In this document: in pieces, positions 10,801 to 21,700 of the stretch
How positions within the stretch are numbered: the first letter of the stretch is position 1
Layout: every line of letters starts with the position of its first letter
Source of the DNA: Pyrocephalus nanus
Taxonomy: Eukaryota > Chordata > Aves > Passeriformes > Tyrannidae
Assembly (NCBI GenBank): GCA_038380795.1
Contig: CM076260.1
Coordinates: 75,739,843 to 75,803,842, forward strand
Length of the DNA stretch: 64,000 bases
Reading direction: 5' to 3'
Made by a program: the position numbers and the translations under genes
Notes under the pieces: model-generated
The model's database searches: none
What the model saw: the letters and a program-made list of their open reading frames with translations, nothing else
Told to the model about the DNA's origin: nothing

Positions 10801-11583
10801 ACGGACCCAGCTCATCAAGGAGCTGCACTTATTTCACACCTTCAGCACAAATCTACAGAAAAGTTGCACAATCTTGAAAATAATCTTAAATACCAGGCTG
10901 AAGATGAATAGTAGAACCTCATTATTTCGTCAAACTCATGATACTACGATTAATCTAGATGTTGGGCTTTTTATCTTCACCATAAAACGGTCTCACCTAC
11001 TCACCTGTCAGACAGTTTTTTCTCTGCTTTTGAACGGTCCTTCTTTCCGGTTTTCTTCACTTTTACCGGAGGTTCTTGCACGACGGATGAGCTCTGGTCT
11101 TCTGACACTTTCTCCGCTTCTTCCGTACGCTTCCTTTTCTTATTTTCCTTTAAAGAAACGGACTTGCAGAACAAAACTCCAGGAACGCACGGCAAGCATT
11201 TAACACGCGGGAGCTTAACTTGGAGCGCTACGCCCGGAGCCCACCGCTGCAGGGGGCGGTGCTGCACCTGCGGAATCACCCCAGCCACCCATCCACCCAC
11301 CCACCCATCCACCCACCGCCGCCACCGCTGCCCCCGGCCCTCACCCACCCACCCACCCACCTACCCACCCACCGCCCCCCTCACTCACCGCGGGCACGGC
11401 CACCAGCACGGGCGGGGCGCCGCCGCGGAACAGGCGTGCGAGGGGCGCGGGGGGCGCCGCGCCCGCCCCGAGGCTGCCCGACACCTGCCCCACCACGTAC
11501 TGCTCCTGCTCCTTCTGCTCCCTGTGCTCCTTCCCGGCCGCCGGCGGGCCCCGCGCCCCCGCGCCGCCCCTGCGGACCCGCAT
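4551..11583 (-). CDS. RBM34: RBM34, RNA-binding motif protein 34 (complete, 10 coding exons)
   Basis: Coding exons, 5' to 3': 11583-11389, 11162-11005, 9932-9713, 9136-9077, 8501-8458, 7983-7900, 7678-7615, 7481-7439, 5707-5589, 4862-4551. They join in phase to 1299 nt, 432 aa plus stop; the human protein is 430 aa. The N-terminal third is charged and low-complexity. RRM1 has RNP2 VFVGNL (about 179-184) and RNP1-like FINAYVVF (235-242). RRM2 has RNP2 VFLGNL (282-287) and a textbook RNP1 KGFGYVLF (321-328). The tail is Lys-rich with KKKSYSNDSFVGEKAT, suggesting nucleolar targeting. RBM34 is a nucleolar RNA-binding protein, likely linked to ribosome biogenesis, like its yeast relative Nop12. 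The chosen ATG (11583) has an A at -3 (CCACCATGC). The frame is open a further 81 codons upstream, but that stretch resembles promoter, not protein. Confidence 0.95.
5589..5707 (-). CDS. RBM34: RBM34 coding exon 9 (RRM2 core)
   Basis: 119 nt, from D-ILDDAVREHFQVCGDVV to GKGFGYVLFE, containing RNP1. Near identical to human in the RNP1 strand. The intron before it is about 1.7 kb and carries the CR1 copy at 6425-6602. Confidence 0.96.
6425..6602 (-). mobile_element. CR1 LINE 3' end in RBM34 intron 8
   Basis: The plus strand reads as the reverse of the CR1 3' terminus: 'TCACAGAGTCATAGAATATT', 'GATCATCGAGTCCAACTCCT', 'TTGAACCCTGTCAGGCTTGG', ending 'CCCTGGGGAGCCTGT'. The left end keeps a decayed copy of the short terminal repeat typical of CR1. 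About 180 bp. Confidence 0.88.
7439..7481 (-). CDS. RBM34: RBM34 coding exon 8 (start of RRM2)
   Basis: 43 nt, HDNKRSVFLGNLPY plus G. VFLGNL is RNP2 of RRM2. Donor G|GTAGGT. Human has RDKRSVFVGNLPYK. Confidence 0.94.
7615..7678 (-). CDS. RBM34: RBM34 coding exon 7 (end of RRM1)
   Basis: 64 nt, NGTEIASGFHIRVDTASKTS plus a final S, matching human NGAQIADGFRIRVDLASETS. Two overlapping donors exist (GTAAGT at 7614 and GTAAGA at 7610); only the first keeps phase with the next exon. Confidence 0.92.
7900..7983 (-). CDS. RBM34: RBM34 coding exon 6 (RRM1 RNP1)
   Basis: 84 nt encoding HKVHPNAKFINAYVVFKE through EKALKE. It holds the RNP1-equivalent strand, equal to human NINAYVVFKEE. Donor GA|GTAAGT. 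Confidence 0.95.
8458..8501 (-). CDS. RBM34: RBM34 coding exon 5 (RRM1 loop)
   Basis: 44 nt, IPAEDTISKKVAAI plus AA, donor GTAGGT. Matches human IPAEGTLSKKLAAIK. Phase 0 in, phase 2 out. Confidence 0.93.
9077..9136 (-). CDS. RBM34: RBM34 coding exon 4 (RRM1 helix 1 and strand 2)
   Basis: 60 nt, 20 codons, VLKSLFKKYGQIQSIRFRSL, with clean AG and GTATGT sites. It closely matches human KLKSFFKEYGQIESVRFRSL. Confidence 0.95.
9713..9932 (-). CDS. RBM34: RBM34 coding exon 3 (start of RRM1)
   Basis: 220 nt. Starts with the base completing Arg, then ENALKEADEEEDQK; ends RRTVFVGNLPVDCTVQ|GTACGT, the first strand (RNP2) of RRM1. Human has RTVFVGNLPVTCN here. Confidence 0.93.
9933..11004 (-). other. 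RBM34: RBM34 intron 2
   Basis: About 1.07 kb between exons 2 and 3. It is moderately AT-rich. I see no exon, repeat family or RNA gene in it. Confidence 0.7.
11005..11162 (-). CDS. RBM34: RBM34 coding exon 2
   Basis: 158 nt, phase 0 in, phase 2 out. Encodes SVSLKENKKRKRTEEAEKV to KAEKKLSDR, a basic/acidic segment matching human NAEKKLADRES across the junction. Donor AG|GTGAGT. Confidence 0.9.
11272..11380. repeat. Imperfect (CCCA/CCAC)n tetranucleotide repeat in RBM34 intron 1
   Basis: Two blocks of CCAC/CCAT units flank a GC-rich spacer of CCG triplets. They fill most of the 226-bp intron 1 (11163-11388). On the transcribed-RNA (minus) strand this is GGGT/GGTG repeats with many runs of three G, a G-quadruplex-prone sequence beginning only 8 bases into the intron. 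Confidence 0.85.
11389..11583 (-). CDS. RBM34: RBM34 coding exon 1
   Basis: 65 codons, MRVRRGGAGARG to VLVAVPA, Ala/Gly/Arg-rich and poorly conserved. It includes QYVVGQVSGSL, like human YRLGQVASSLF. It ends GCG|GTGAGT in phase 0. The start is less certain than the internal edges. Confidence 0.8.
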
Positions 11584-11830
11584 GGTGGATGCGGAGCTGG
11601 GCGGGAACGGGCTCGTCACTTCCGACGCGCAGGGCCCGCCGTGTTCCCGGGACCGCCCCCGCATCGCCCCGGGACATCCGCGCCCGACCGCCCCCTGCGA
11701 GCCCTCCGAGCGCCGGGGATCTGCCGTGCCGCACGGCCCGAGCTTCTGCCAGCCGCGGCGCGGCCGTGCCGCTTGTGCGCCCCTTCGGCCGAGCTCTGCG
11801 CGGCCGCGGTGGCAACGCAGAAACATCCAG
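11584..11830 (-). promoter_or_regulatory. RBM34: RBM34 CpG-island promoter and 5' UTR
   Basis: Very GC- and CpG-rich, continuous with exon 1. It has an ETS-CRE composite, CGGAAGTGACG on the minus strand (11614-11624), 31 bases upstream of the start codon. GABP and other ETS proteins use this site near starts of housekeeping genes. No TATA box seen. A CR1 copy bounds the island at 11831. Exact transcription start unknown. Confidence 0.7.
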
Positions 11831-12096
11831 CGTCAGGACGGGATGGACACAGTCTTAAGCTGCACCAGGGGAGGTTTAGGTTGGCCGTCAGGAAGAATTT
11901 CTTCGCAAAAAGAGCGATTAGACCGTGGAGTGGGCTGCCCAGGGAGGTGGTGGAGTGACCATCCCTGGAGGTGTTTATGGAAAGACTAGATGGAGCACTT
12001 AGTGCCACGGTCTAGCTGACACAGTGGTGTTCGGTCATAGGTTGGACTCGATCTGAGAAGTCTTTTCTAACTTCATTGAATTTGAATCTGTGATCA
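11831..12096 (+). mobile_element. CR1 LINE 3' end (plus orientation) upstream of RBM34
   Basis: Contains 'GGGAGGTTTAGGTTGGCCGT', 'GTGGGCTGCCCAGGGAGGTG', 'CATCCCTGGAGGTGTTTATG' and 'ATAGGTTGGACTCGATCTGA', the usual CR1 3' end, then a decayed terminal repeat. About 265 bp, abutting the RBM34 CpG island. Confidence 0.92.
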
Positions 12097-13957
12097 GTGT
12101 GTGACAGGGTTGTCTCATTGATTGCCCACGATCGTCAGATCCAAGGGAAGCTGAAGCAAACAGGCCAGCTCTTGGGCTGTCACGTTACGTGTTTGATGCA
12201 CTTTAGCCAGTATTAGCAACTTTGTTGGCACCAATCCTGAATCGAAGGCAAAACAAGTAATGCAGCTGTGGAATAAAGGGAAAGCATTATTCTTGACATG
12301 TGCACCAGGTATCCCTTGCCTTGTCCTCTGAATGCTGGGAAAGGTAGGGACCCTCATGGATGGGGTCAGCCCAAGAGAATACATAAATTCTTAAGAATGG
12401 GCAGGTGGCTGCTGCATGACTTCTAAGTGGCTTATTTTAATCTGCCTTCACACAGGGGAGCAGCACTGCAAGTGGGGCAGAAGGGGCTCAACCACTGTGA
12501 CACATCCACATGACACTGGACAAGCATTCGGCTGGTACATTCCAGAGACTCAGTCAGTGAAGATCAGCAAGAGGCACAGAGCCTCCAGGAAATCCGCCAA
12601 AGAGCAGAAAATTTCACAGCCTGATGGGAACTACCCAGTCATAACCATGTACAGGCAACAGTGGAGACTGCAAATTAAGGGAGGTAGGAGCAATGCAGAG
12701 CCTTCAAGCAAGGCACGTTTTCTCTTAGCATACGCCAATCTCAGCTATTCCCTACATCATCAACTGTGAGACACACAAAACCGAGTCTGTTGGTCAGCCA
12801 AAGTGTAAAGGATAAAACAGGGGTAGTTTGTCTTGCTTTGCCTCTCAGGTTGTGGTCTGAGCAGGCACTCAGGAGTAAGGGAAGAGCCCAGCAGGCACTG
12901 CTAGAGGTAAACTTCCTCAAGCACAGTGCATGTGCCAGGCAGGGAACTCACCCACATGTAAAGCTGCATTACAACACGTACCCTGAAAAGCAGCTCAGGT
13001 TTAACCCACTGGAACATGGGATAAAACTGCCTGGCTAACAGATTGCCAAAGGTACCTTCCTTTGTAACCACTGGGACACGAGTGGTTCTACAAACCTTGA
13101 GAGTACCATTTACAAACACACTTCATAGAAGAGGTGCAATGTAAAACATGCAGAACAAAATGTTTGACTAGCCATCAAACTGCATGAGAAGTACAATAAA
13201 AATTAAATGATCTCTGTATTGAGGAAAAGCAAAAATCCTACTAATGCAAAAACGCCATTTGGGGGCAGGAAGGTGATTAATGATCCCTGTCTTAAACAGG
13301 TAAACAAACAAATTCCCCCCACCTCAGACCAAAGTCAGTAACTGTCACATCAAAAGAAATATGCTGGCACTAAAACTGAGAGCTGATCAAGAACTAGTAG
13401 TGAGTGAAGAGGTGAATTTGCTCCTGCTTACCCAGATGTAGTTCCAAGTTACATCAATGCCTGTTAGGCCTACTGAGACTGAAAAGCAGAACTGAACTAT
13501 TACAACTTTGATTGCACTCAACTTAAACAGATGAAAATAGTCTCTGAGTAGCCCCACTGAAATTATTAGAATTACTCCTGTCAGTGTCAGATTACTGGTA
13601 GTTCTTAACACGGTCAGTGTTTCCTAAAGTTATTTATCATTGTTTGCTCCTCTCAGCTCCATCACTAATCTGTCATTTTGCAGGTGTAACAGTATTTTGG
13701 TTAACTTAACTGTAGCCAGCAGTTTGTTTCAACAGGCACTGCCTTCATGATGGGCCACGCTTTCGCTTTCTGCTGAAAAAGAGGATGTATTTGAATTAAT
13801 TGCCAAGAGGACAATTAGCCAATGCACCTGCTCTAATGTATCTTTATATGTCTATACAGCACATCAGAGATCATTTGCTAAACTGATTCTGCACCTTGAC
13901 ATAATTTTCATGAACACACTACAGTTGCTTAATTAAACTGTTAGAAACAAAATCAGG
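12097..13957. other. RBM34-ARID4B spacer
   Basis: About 1.9 kb between the CR1 copy and the ARID4B poly(A) site. Open frames on both strands (for example 12416-12769 plus) show no recognisable domain or conservation signature. I see no gene here. Confidence 0.6.
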
Positions 13958-15609
13958 GATTCACAAACTATGGCATTTTATTTCAGAGGCCTTTGCTTAC
14001 ATTTGTACAATATATTACATAACTCTCCATTTTCTGCAGAACCTAATATATATTTTATAGCTTTTCTCTATAAGCTTTTCCTTCAATGTCTGTCAACAAA
14101 TTTTTACAGTCCTGTACAATTCTGAATACTTGGAAACCATTTTCAATAAAATCAGTTATAACCTTAAGCGCACACTACGAAGACTGAAAATGCTTTTCTT
14201 AGAAAAGTCAAATGAAAAGGATTCTGACACTCTAGCATCTACAAACAAAATGCTTTGAATTCTTACATGTTGTATTGCCAGAAAACAAAGAAAAACATGC
14301 CAGCCCCTATTTCCCCAGGCAAAAGAAGTACACAGAACTACAATTAAAACAGTAAAACAATCTGTACAATAAAGTACTGTGTATTAACAGTGCCAGGTAT
14401 TAAATAGCTTGAATGAACACTTCCGCAATATACAAATGTCTTACAAAGGTATAGAATTAACAGGAGAGAGCTTGGGATCCATTCAACATAAAATCAATAC
14501 AAGTGAAAACATTTTGAAGTTGGTTTTGGAATTTGTACAAGGCATTTAAAAAATTAAACATCTACCACTCGGCTAGCTAGTTATTTTAAAAACAATTACC
14601 CTTTTGTGGCAGTGTTGGTATCAGCAACCACAAATTATAACCTCACACCTTACTCCCTCTTGAAGTCCTCTCCTTGAAGCTCGTAATAAAATAAGCATTA
14701 CAAATGAAATATTTGTTGCTTTAAGGGGAAAAGAAACATTTACAAGAAAACACAAAAATATACCTGTTATAATCCATTATGAATAAATATACACTTTAAA
14801 CTGGCTGAATACAATCTTTATACATTAAGATTTAATACAGTTTGTTAGCCATTTTCTTTCTTTTTCATAATGTATTTTATCAAAATTAAAAAAAAATACT
14901 GTTTTATAGAAAAATGGCAAAGTACAGTAGTTTCATTCCAATTAACGGGTTCTTAAAACCCAGAGTAACCTCTTTAAGCCTAATTCAAACCTGTAAACAT
15001 TAGTCAGTCTTTTTTTTTTTTTTTTTTAAAGGAATCCTCATATTTGGTTATCAGGACTGATGTCAAACATCCTACTAACTGCAGGTTTTGAATAGATGTG
15101 CTTGACGTATACAATTAAAGCCACTATAAGGTGACTTAGCAGTTAAAAAACAATTAGCTTGTACAAATGAAAATATTTTCAATATTTGTCATAAATAAAT
15201 GGAAAAATATCAAATGTTCCAGCTTTAACAAAATACCAGGGAATACAGTAAGCCTTACCACATTGATTTAGATCACCCCAACAACTATATGCTTATTGTC
15301 CTGTCTCTACAGGCAGTGAACAGCCTCCATTTGCCACAGTGGAAGGCCTTCGAGTCACTAGACTTACAATTCCCAGACAAGTTGGAAACAATTATTGCTT
15401 GAGGAAAAGCAGTTTGTTGTACTTTTTCTTCATAAAAGTGCACTTAAGTGCAAAGTTAGCTTGTCAAGAAACAACTTTAAATATAAAATAGTGCTTGTCT
15501 GAATTTTGTGCCACTGTGCAGTATAAAAAAAAAAAAAAAAAGAAAAAGAAAAAAAAAAGAGTGGCCCTCAGCAGCCATTAAGTGCAAAGTGCTTTGGCAA
15601 GTCCTGCTG
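13958..15609 (-). other. ARID4B: ARID4B 3' UTR
   Basis: AT-rich sequence following the ARID4B stop, ending near a minus-strand AATAAA. It begins with a U-rich run in the RNA (plus strand A tract 15523-15558) and has another A tract in the RNA near 15011-15027. The extent is inferred from the signal. Earlier cleavage at weaker signals such as ATTAAA near 14830 is possible. Confidence 0.65.
13977..13982 (-). terminator. ARID4B: ARID4B poly(A) signal AATAAA
   Basis: Canonical AATAAA on the minus strand (plus TTTATT), about 1.63 kb after the stop codon. It is the only canonical hexamer I found in the 3' UTR. Cleavage would fall near 13955-13965. Confidence 0.6.
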
Positions 15610-15740
15610 TCACCTGCACTCAACTGACATTCCATTCTGTGACGAACTTGACATAGAAGGTTCTGCTAACGTTAACATAACTGCAGCCGTAATGGAACTA
15701 GAGGAAGGTGATGAGGAGGAAGATGATGTCGTAGCAGCAC
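15610..15740 (-). CDS. ARID4B: ARID4B window exon 19 (last coding exon)
   Basis: 131 nt. GT completes Ser, then [41 protein letters not shown] and TGA. The VECR end is shared by the ARID4 family. Confidence 0.96.
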
Positions 15741-18700
15741 CTGCACAGGAAAACACAGGTTATACAGAGTTGTAAATCAAGCAATAAAAATGTTTTCCTA
15801 TTCAACAACAAGCATTGGTATACACTGACTCCATCAACTAATGCCTAGCAAATAATAATAAAAAAAACACCTCTATTCCCTAGTTTTCTAGCAGGAAATA
15901 CCCTGACAGAAATACTCAGCTGTGTGCAAGGCAGTACAGCATTTTTAACCCTTGTAGCCCTTGTTCATCAACCACCCAGATCAAGGGCCCAGCCAAAGGA
16001 TATCAGAGCTCATTCCTGATCCACTAGCACAGCCAACTGTTCCCTTTCTTTCCTGTGGGAATCAGCACTGAATCTGCACATACGCCCTGCTCCAGCAACC
16101 AAGCAATTCCCATGTGATGGCTGCAGCTATAAAAATCTTACTACATGTGGCATCTATCACACTGAGAAAATGATCCTTTTAGCCTTCCTAGAAGCAGGCA
16201 CACTAGAACATTACCTCCAGCAATAGGTGCAGCAGCTTCAGAAAAATGAGCAATTTGATTGGTCTCCCTTAAACTCATGGAATAAACTCCTTATCCTAAG
16301 GGCAAAACACTAACTAGGCCCACAAGCAATACTACAGTAAATTTATCTATGACTTGAAGAAAAGTTACTCATACCCTTAGATACTTTGTTCACTGGAAAG
16401 AAAAGTTTACATTTCTGGTTGGGTTTTTTTCCTGTATAGTAGTTCCGCTATTAAGCATTAACATACTGCTAACATTAATATAGCATTAAATAGATTGCAT
16501 GCCTTGTTAATGCTCCCTTACATAGTCACTGGGTGACTACCTTCTGAAGATCATAAAATAACTGCACACAGCATTTCCCAAACAAACAAACAAACCCACA
16601 CTCCTAATGGCACATGTTTACCTATAAATTATCCAATCTTGTTACCACCTTAATAATATGACATGCAATTTAGCCCTCTGAAAGTAGAATTTAGTTCCCA
16701 GCACTTACTTTCCCGCTCTTTTTTCTTTAAGCGCTTTCTTCTTCGGTCAATGGAAGCCACCTCAGATTTCAAGGACAGGTAATGTTTCCTGATTTCTTGC
16801 AGTTTCTCTTGGAGAACTGTTATGCGCTCAGCGCTAGTCAAATTTTCCAAGTCAGCTACAAGGTAAACAATCTTTGTTAATAACTGCTTATTTTTAAGCA
16901 TTTCCAAACACTTCTGAATGTCAGTGAAGTGGGAAGTACTCAGATCTTAGTGATGTGCTTTGAGGTAGCGGACAGCAAAGCTAAGAAACACAGCAGCAGC
17001 TGCTGTTTGATACCACAAATTTGTTCATATTTCTTATTATGTTTTACAAGACACCATCATAGACTTTTTGTTGGTTGTTTGGTTTTTTTTGTTTGTTTTT
17101 TTTTTTTTTTTTTAAGGAAGAGGAAAAAAATGCATTCCACTCCCCACAGGAAGGAAAACAAAATTAAGACAAATGGTGAAAACATAAAGGCCAGAACTAG
17201 CTTTTGAGCCTGTTGTTTTCAGTCCTTGCTAGAGCTCAGTTTGGCCCAAGACACCAGGCCCAACTTGTCTTGGCTGTGACAGAACAGGCAGGTTCCAACA
17301 GGAATCTGAACAGCTGTGGGGTGGTTCTAATAGAATCTATGGAGTACGGGCTGTAAGGTATAACCATACGGGACCCTCCTCGCTGTGCACAGCCAGCACA
17401 GGAGCTGCCATGGAGCTCCCTGGCTGTTTCCAGCTGGGAGCTCTCCACAGCGTGACACACAGCTGTGGGCGGCACTGGCAGGAGAAATTCTCAGTTCAGT
17501 CCACACTGGAGAAACTCAATTCGAAGACATTTAAGAATCATTTAAACTACTGCATGGGGTGCAGAATGCCCTCCATTAACCTAAAGTGAAGGCAGCACAC
17601 AATGACCAAGAGCCACAACTATGTTAAGCTGTGGGAAAACAAAGAAAGTTCAGACACTTTGCAAGTGTCTTTGACTCTGCAACAGCAGGAAATGTGTCAA
17701 ACAGCACTCCACAGACCACCTTCTGCCAAGCAACTTCAGTATATGGAATGTAGCCAAAGTAGAAAGAAAGGAAGGAGCAAAAGCCCTTTAAATATGTTAT
17801 ACCAGGAAAGCATTCAATGAGTCTCAACAGGCCAGTAAGTGACAATAAAGACCCTTTACATTACACACTCCTAAAGAGCACCAGAATGTAACTTGGCTGT
17901 AAAGAAGTACTAGGAGAAAAATACTTTTTAAAGTAGAAAAATGCTGAGATTCAGGGTTGGAGAGGACAAAAAAAAAACCCACAACAAACCACAACATCAG
18001 GATCGGATTCAATTAATAAGCTGCACTAATATCAAAGCTTTAATAAGCCGTTGATCTGTTTTTTAAATAAGCAAATGCATGATCCTTTCCACATTGCTCA
18101 CCTCTAGCTACACCTAGCTCACCCCTAGCTGTACTTGTAGCTTGACTGAAACAAACACCATGAAAGTTGTTAATATTAGAAATAGTAAAACGTCCTGGGT
18201 CACTGAGGCAAGATGGAAGGGGAAAAAGTTACAAATCAATCATCCAAGTGTCTGAACACTAGAGAATGAGGAGTAAAACAGCAAGGAAATATCAAAGCAG
18301 AGTAGATAACACTCATCCCAGAATGGCAGGTATGCACAGGACAGCAAAACTGTAAGTTAGCTCAGGAGCCATGTCTAAAAACAGTCCTGGAAGACTGTGA
18401 TTTAGGCAGTTCCCTGTGCTGCAGTTGCAAAAAAAGAAATGAGGATTTATCACAAAATAAGGGAAACTAAGGATGAAAAAAAAAAAAAAAAAGCCAAAAT
18501 ACAGAAAATTCGAAAAGCCTTTTTGAATATACCACAGGATGCCACTAGGTGTGTTTTCAAGAAAATACTTACACATTTGAAAACTCCATTTGTAAACTTT
18601 GGGCAAACGATTATTCTGTTCTTTGAGATCAGACTCCTTCTCTCCATTTTTCCCACATTTTCCTGGAGATTGTGTTCTTGTGAGTGATTTGGTTTGGTGA

Positions 18701-21700
18701 GATTTCATGCCAGTAGAAACAGATTTTCCTGACTGAGACTTAGACACACTTTCCCCAGCAGATAGTTCGTCACTGTCACTGCTGTTTGCTGAAGAAACAA
18801 GAAGACATTGTTACAAAACAAAGCCCAAACCAAAGCTAGTCAGAAGCTATTCCTGCCCTGATTTTCACTTCAGGGGAGTTTATTTGACCCAAATCCTTTA
18901 ACTCTAAAATGACAGAACTCATCCTGGTGTAGCAGCTTGGCACGCAGCTCTCTGCATCACTGGTGCCCAAGTACAGAACCACAAACCAGGTATATAATGG
19001 GGCCTCTGTTGCAGGCTGTGAAAGGGAAACCTTGCGCTGGAAACACCACCCTGTTAAGTTGTTGTGCAGGTAGACTCAGAGCTGTCCTGTGGACCTATGG
19101 GAACCACAATCCTACAGAGCTAGAGGGTGGTTAGAAATACCAGACTCTGGCACCACAATCCATCCTAAAGACTGGCAAGGATCTTGCTGAAAGTGTGTGT
19201 GCAAAAACATAAGGGGGTGGGATCAGGACACACTTCTTGTAAGGAGACTCTTGAATACAACCCAACTGCTCGAGGTCCCCAGAGGCAAAGTGCACTCTAC
19301 GCTCTGAATGGTTCATGACAGCATCACACTTGTTGCTCTAGAACCACAGCCATAAATAAATTGCCTACGTTAGAAAATAAGGCAAAAAGGCAGTCCAACA
19401 TGTCAGCCTTGTGCCAAAATGAACCACATCAGTCTGCTTATGAGGCTGTATTTTTTCTAAGAGTTTGCAAGATTGACTGTTATGACCCATCTCCCATTTA
19501 CATTTTTTTATATCAATTTCTAACACAGTATTCAATATATATTAATTTCTATCTCATTTTTGAACAAACAATGACAGACAAGCCTTTGAACTGTATTTTT
19601 AGGACATGTGTGGCAGAAATGAGAGTAAACAACCGGCCTCTCCTTCACTGAATGTCACCCTATTTTTTCTCTACTAAAATAACTATCAATAATCTGAATA
19701 TGTGTGACATAATCTACAAATTCATCAGACGTGATGATAATTTTTTTTTAATTTTGGGAAAATATCTTTAGCTGACCCAAAACAGAAGAATTTTTCAACC
19801 TCAAGTGGAGAAAACTTACTATTAAGCAACTTCAAAAATTGAACAGAGTTTTCTAATCAAACTGCCCCAAAGGACAGAAACAAAGTAATCTGTCTAAAGG
19901 ACAAGATTTGTGAGTAATGATTAAAAGGATGACTTTTTTTCCATTACTAAAATAAAACAGGGCGAAAGCAGGGGCAGGAGACTCTAATTCAACACAAGTC
20001 TAGTGAAGCAGTGGAATAAAATGCCTAAGAAATCTTCAGAATCTCCATCATTAGAGTTGTTTTTAAAACCGTATTGAACTCTGATTTATTAAGAAAAATG
20101 TATGCCTCAGTTGTACCTGCCCTGAGTGTTGAGAAAATGAGGCCTGAAAGTTTCTTTTGTCTTGGCCTTCATGCTTTGGTGATCTACAGAGGAGAAACTG
20201 AATACCACGATACCTGTAGTGTGAAGGAACTCAGCTGGCTGCAGCGTTGCTGGTGTTGGCTGGTTTAGCGCAAAGGCAAGAGCTGAAGCTGCCACAAAAG
20301 CAGGTTTAACAGGTATACCTGAATTTTGGCAAAAGCATTTCTTTTTGCTTGTAACTAACTCCATATTTATCTATTTGTTTTCCTTATCACATTCTGCAGT
20401 GCCTAAAGTCTAACAAAAATATCTCATACACACACCAAGGACTACGTGGTTCAAGAAACAATTCTAGATTTGAAGTGTTTGCATCCTGATGGAGACATAG
20501 GTTGAGAGAAAGGGGTTAATTCACTAAAACCAAGGGAATAATGGCAAGGCTAAAAATGGTGTATTACTTCTGCAAATTCAGTTTGTTTTGCTACTTTAAT
20601 TCCTGGGGTGAGGGAAAGAGTAAGAATAATAGAAGAGACTAGAGAAATAGAATTAAAAAGAATAAGAAAATATGAAGAGGAGATCAATGAACGTGAAGGA
20701 AAGGTGGGGTGAAAGCAAATACCGGACCAGAAAGTACAAACTTTTTGTTAAGCTTTTAGAAGAAAGCAAGCGGGGAGGGAAGGAAGGGAGGTGGGGAAGA
20801 CGGGAAAAAAGGCATGGTGTATGCTTTGTGTCCTTCCTTTAACTGCATTTTTACAGTTATCCTCCTGAGTCCACTCTCTAGCTGACTGTTTTATGGTATT
20901 CTTTATTAACAGCGAAATGAAGCAGTAATTGATCTCGTTGTCTCCCAAACACATGTGCACATGACCGCTACTACACCTCTGCTTTTATTAAGCTTCCCAG
21001 TACTGTGGTTTCTATTCCAATTAGCTTCTGCAACTAAAAAACCTGCAAAACCTACACTATTTACTGCACAGGAAGAAAACAAGAGTCTATATTCTTCTGG
21101 AGTTATTCTATATTTGCTAGATGGTAGAGATATTAACCTCTAAAAACTTATCTTGCAGAAAATACAGAGTATAATTTCCTTCAGGTCCTCTGAAATGAGC
21201 AGTTATCGTGATACAGAGATACCTGTCCCAATTCTGCCATGTGTGAAATACTCTCTCTTCTTAGTCTTCCAAAATTACACAATATTAAGGACCTCTTAGA
21301 AATAGGCCCAGAAGTAATACAAGACATTTAAAAACACTTTGGCATTCAGGTAAAGCAGTTTCTTCATTTAAACAGTATTAAGAATTCCCTGATGAGAACG
21401 TTTTGTCCTAGTACATTTTTGGTGTCCAGACTTTATCTCCTACAATCATTCGAACAGATGACACGGTACTTTCACACATTTCATTTCACACTAAGCTGCA
21501 GTACTTACTAGTTTTACTTTTCTTTTTGTTGTTCACAGATGTTTTGTGGCTTCTTTTCTGCTTTTTTGAGGAGCTGCCTCCTCCTTGAACATCTTTAAGT
21601 CTTTTTTGGCCTGTACAGACTACAATTGGGAAAAGGAAAAAAAAAAAGAAATCATAACTAAATAAATGCTTGTACTTCTATGTGTTTCTCTCAGTCTCAT

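Noticed and set aside
11164..11958. Long plus-strand ORF of 264 codons near RBM34 exon 1
   Set aside because: It runs through the CCAC repeat, the CpG island and a CR1 copy; high GC removes stop codons. No domain is visible.
12416..13038. Two consecutive plus-strand ORFs in the RBM34-ARID4B spacer
   Set aside because: No recognisable family, no codon or motif signal, and no clear promoter or poly(A) signal tied to them.
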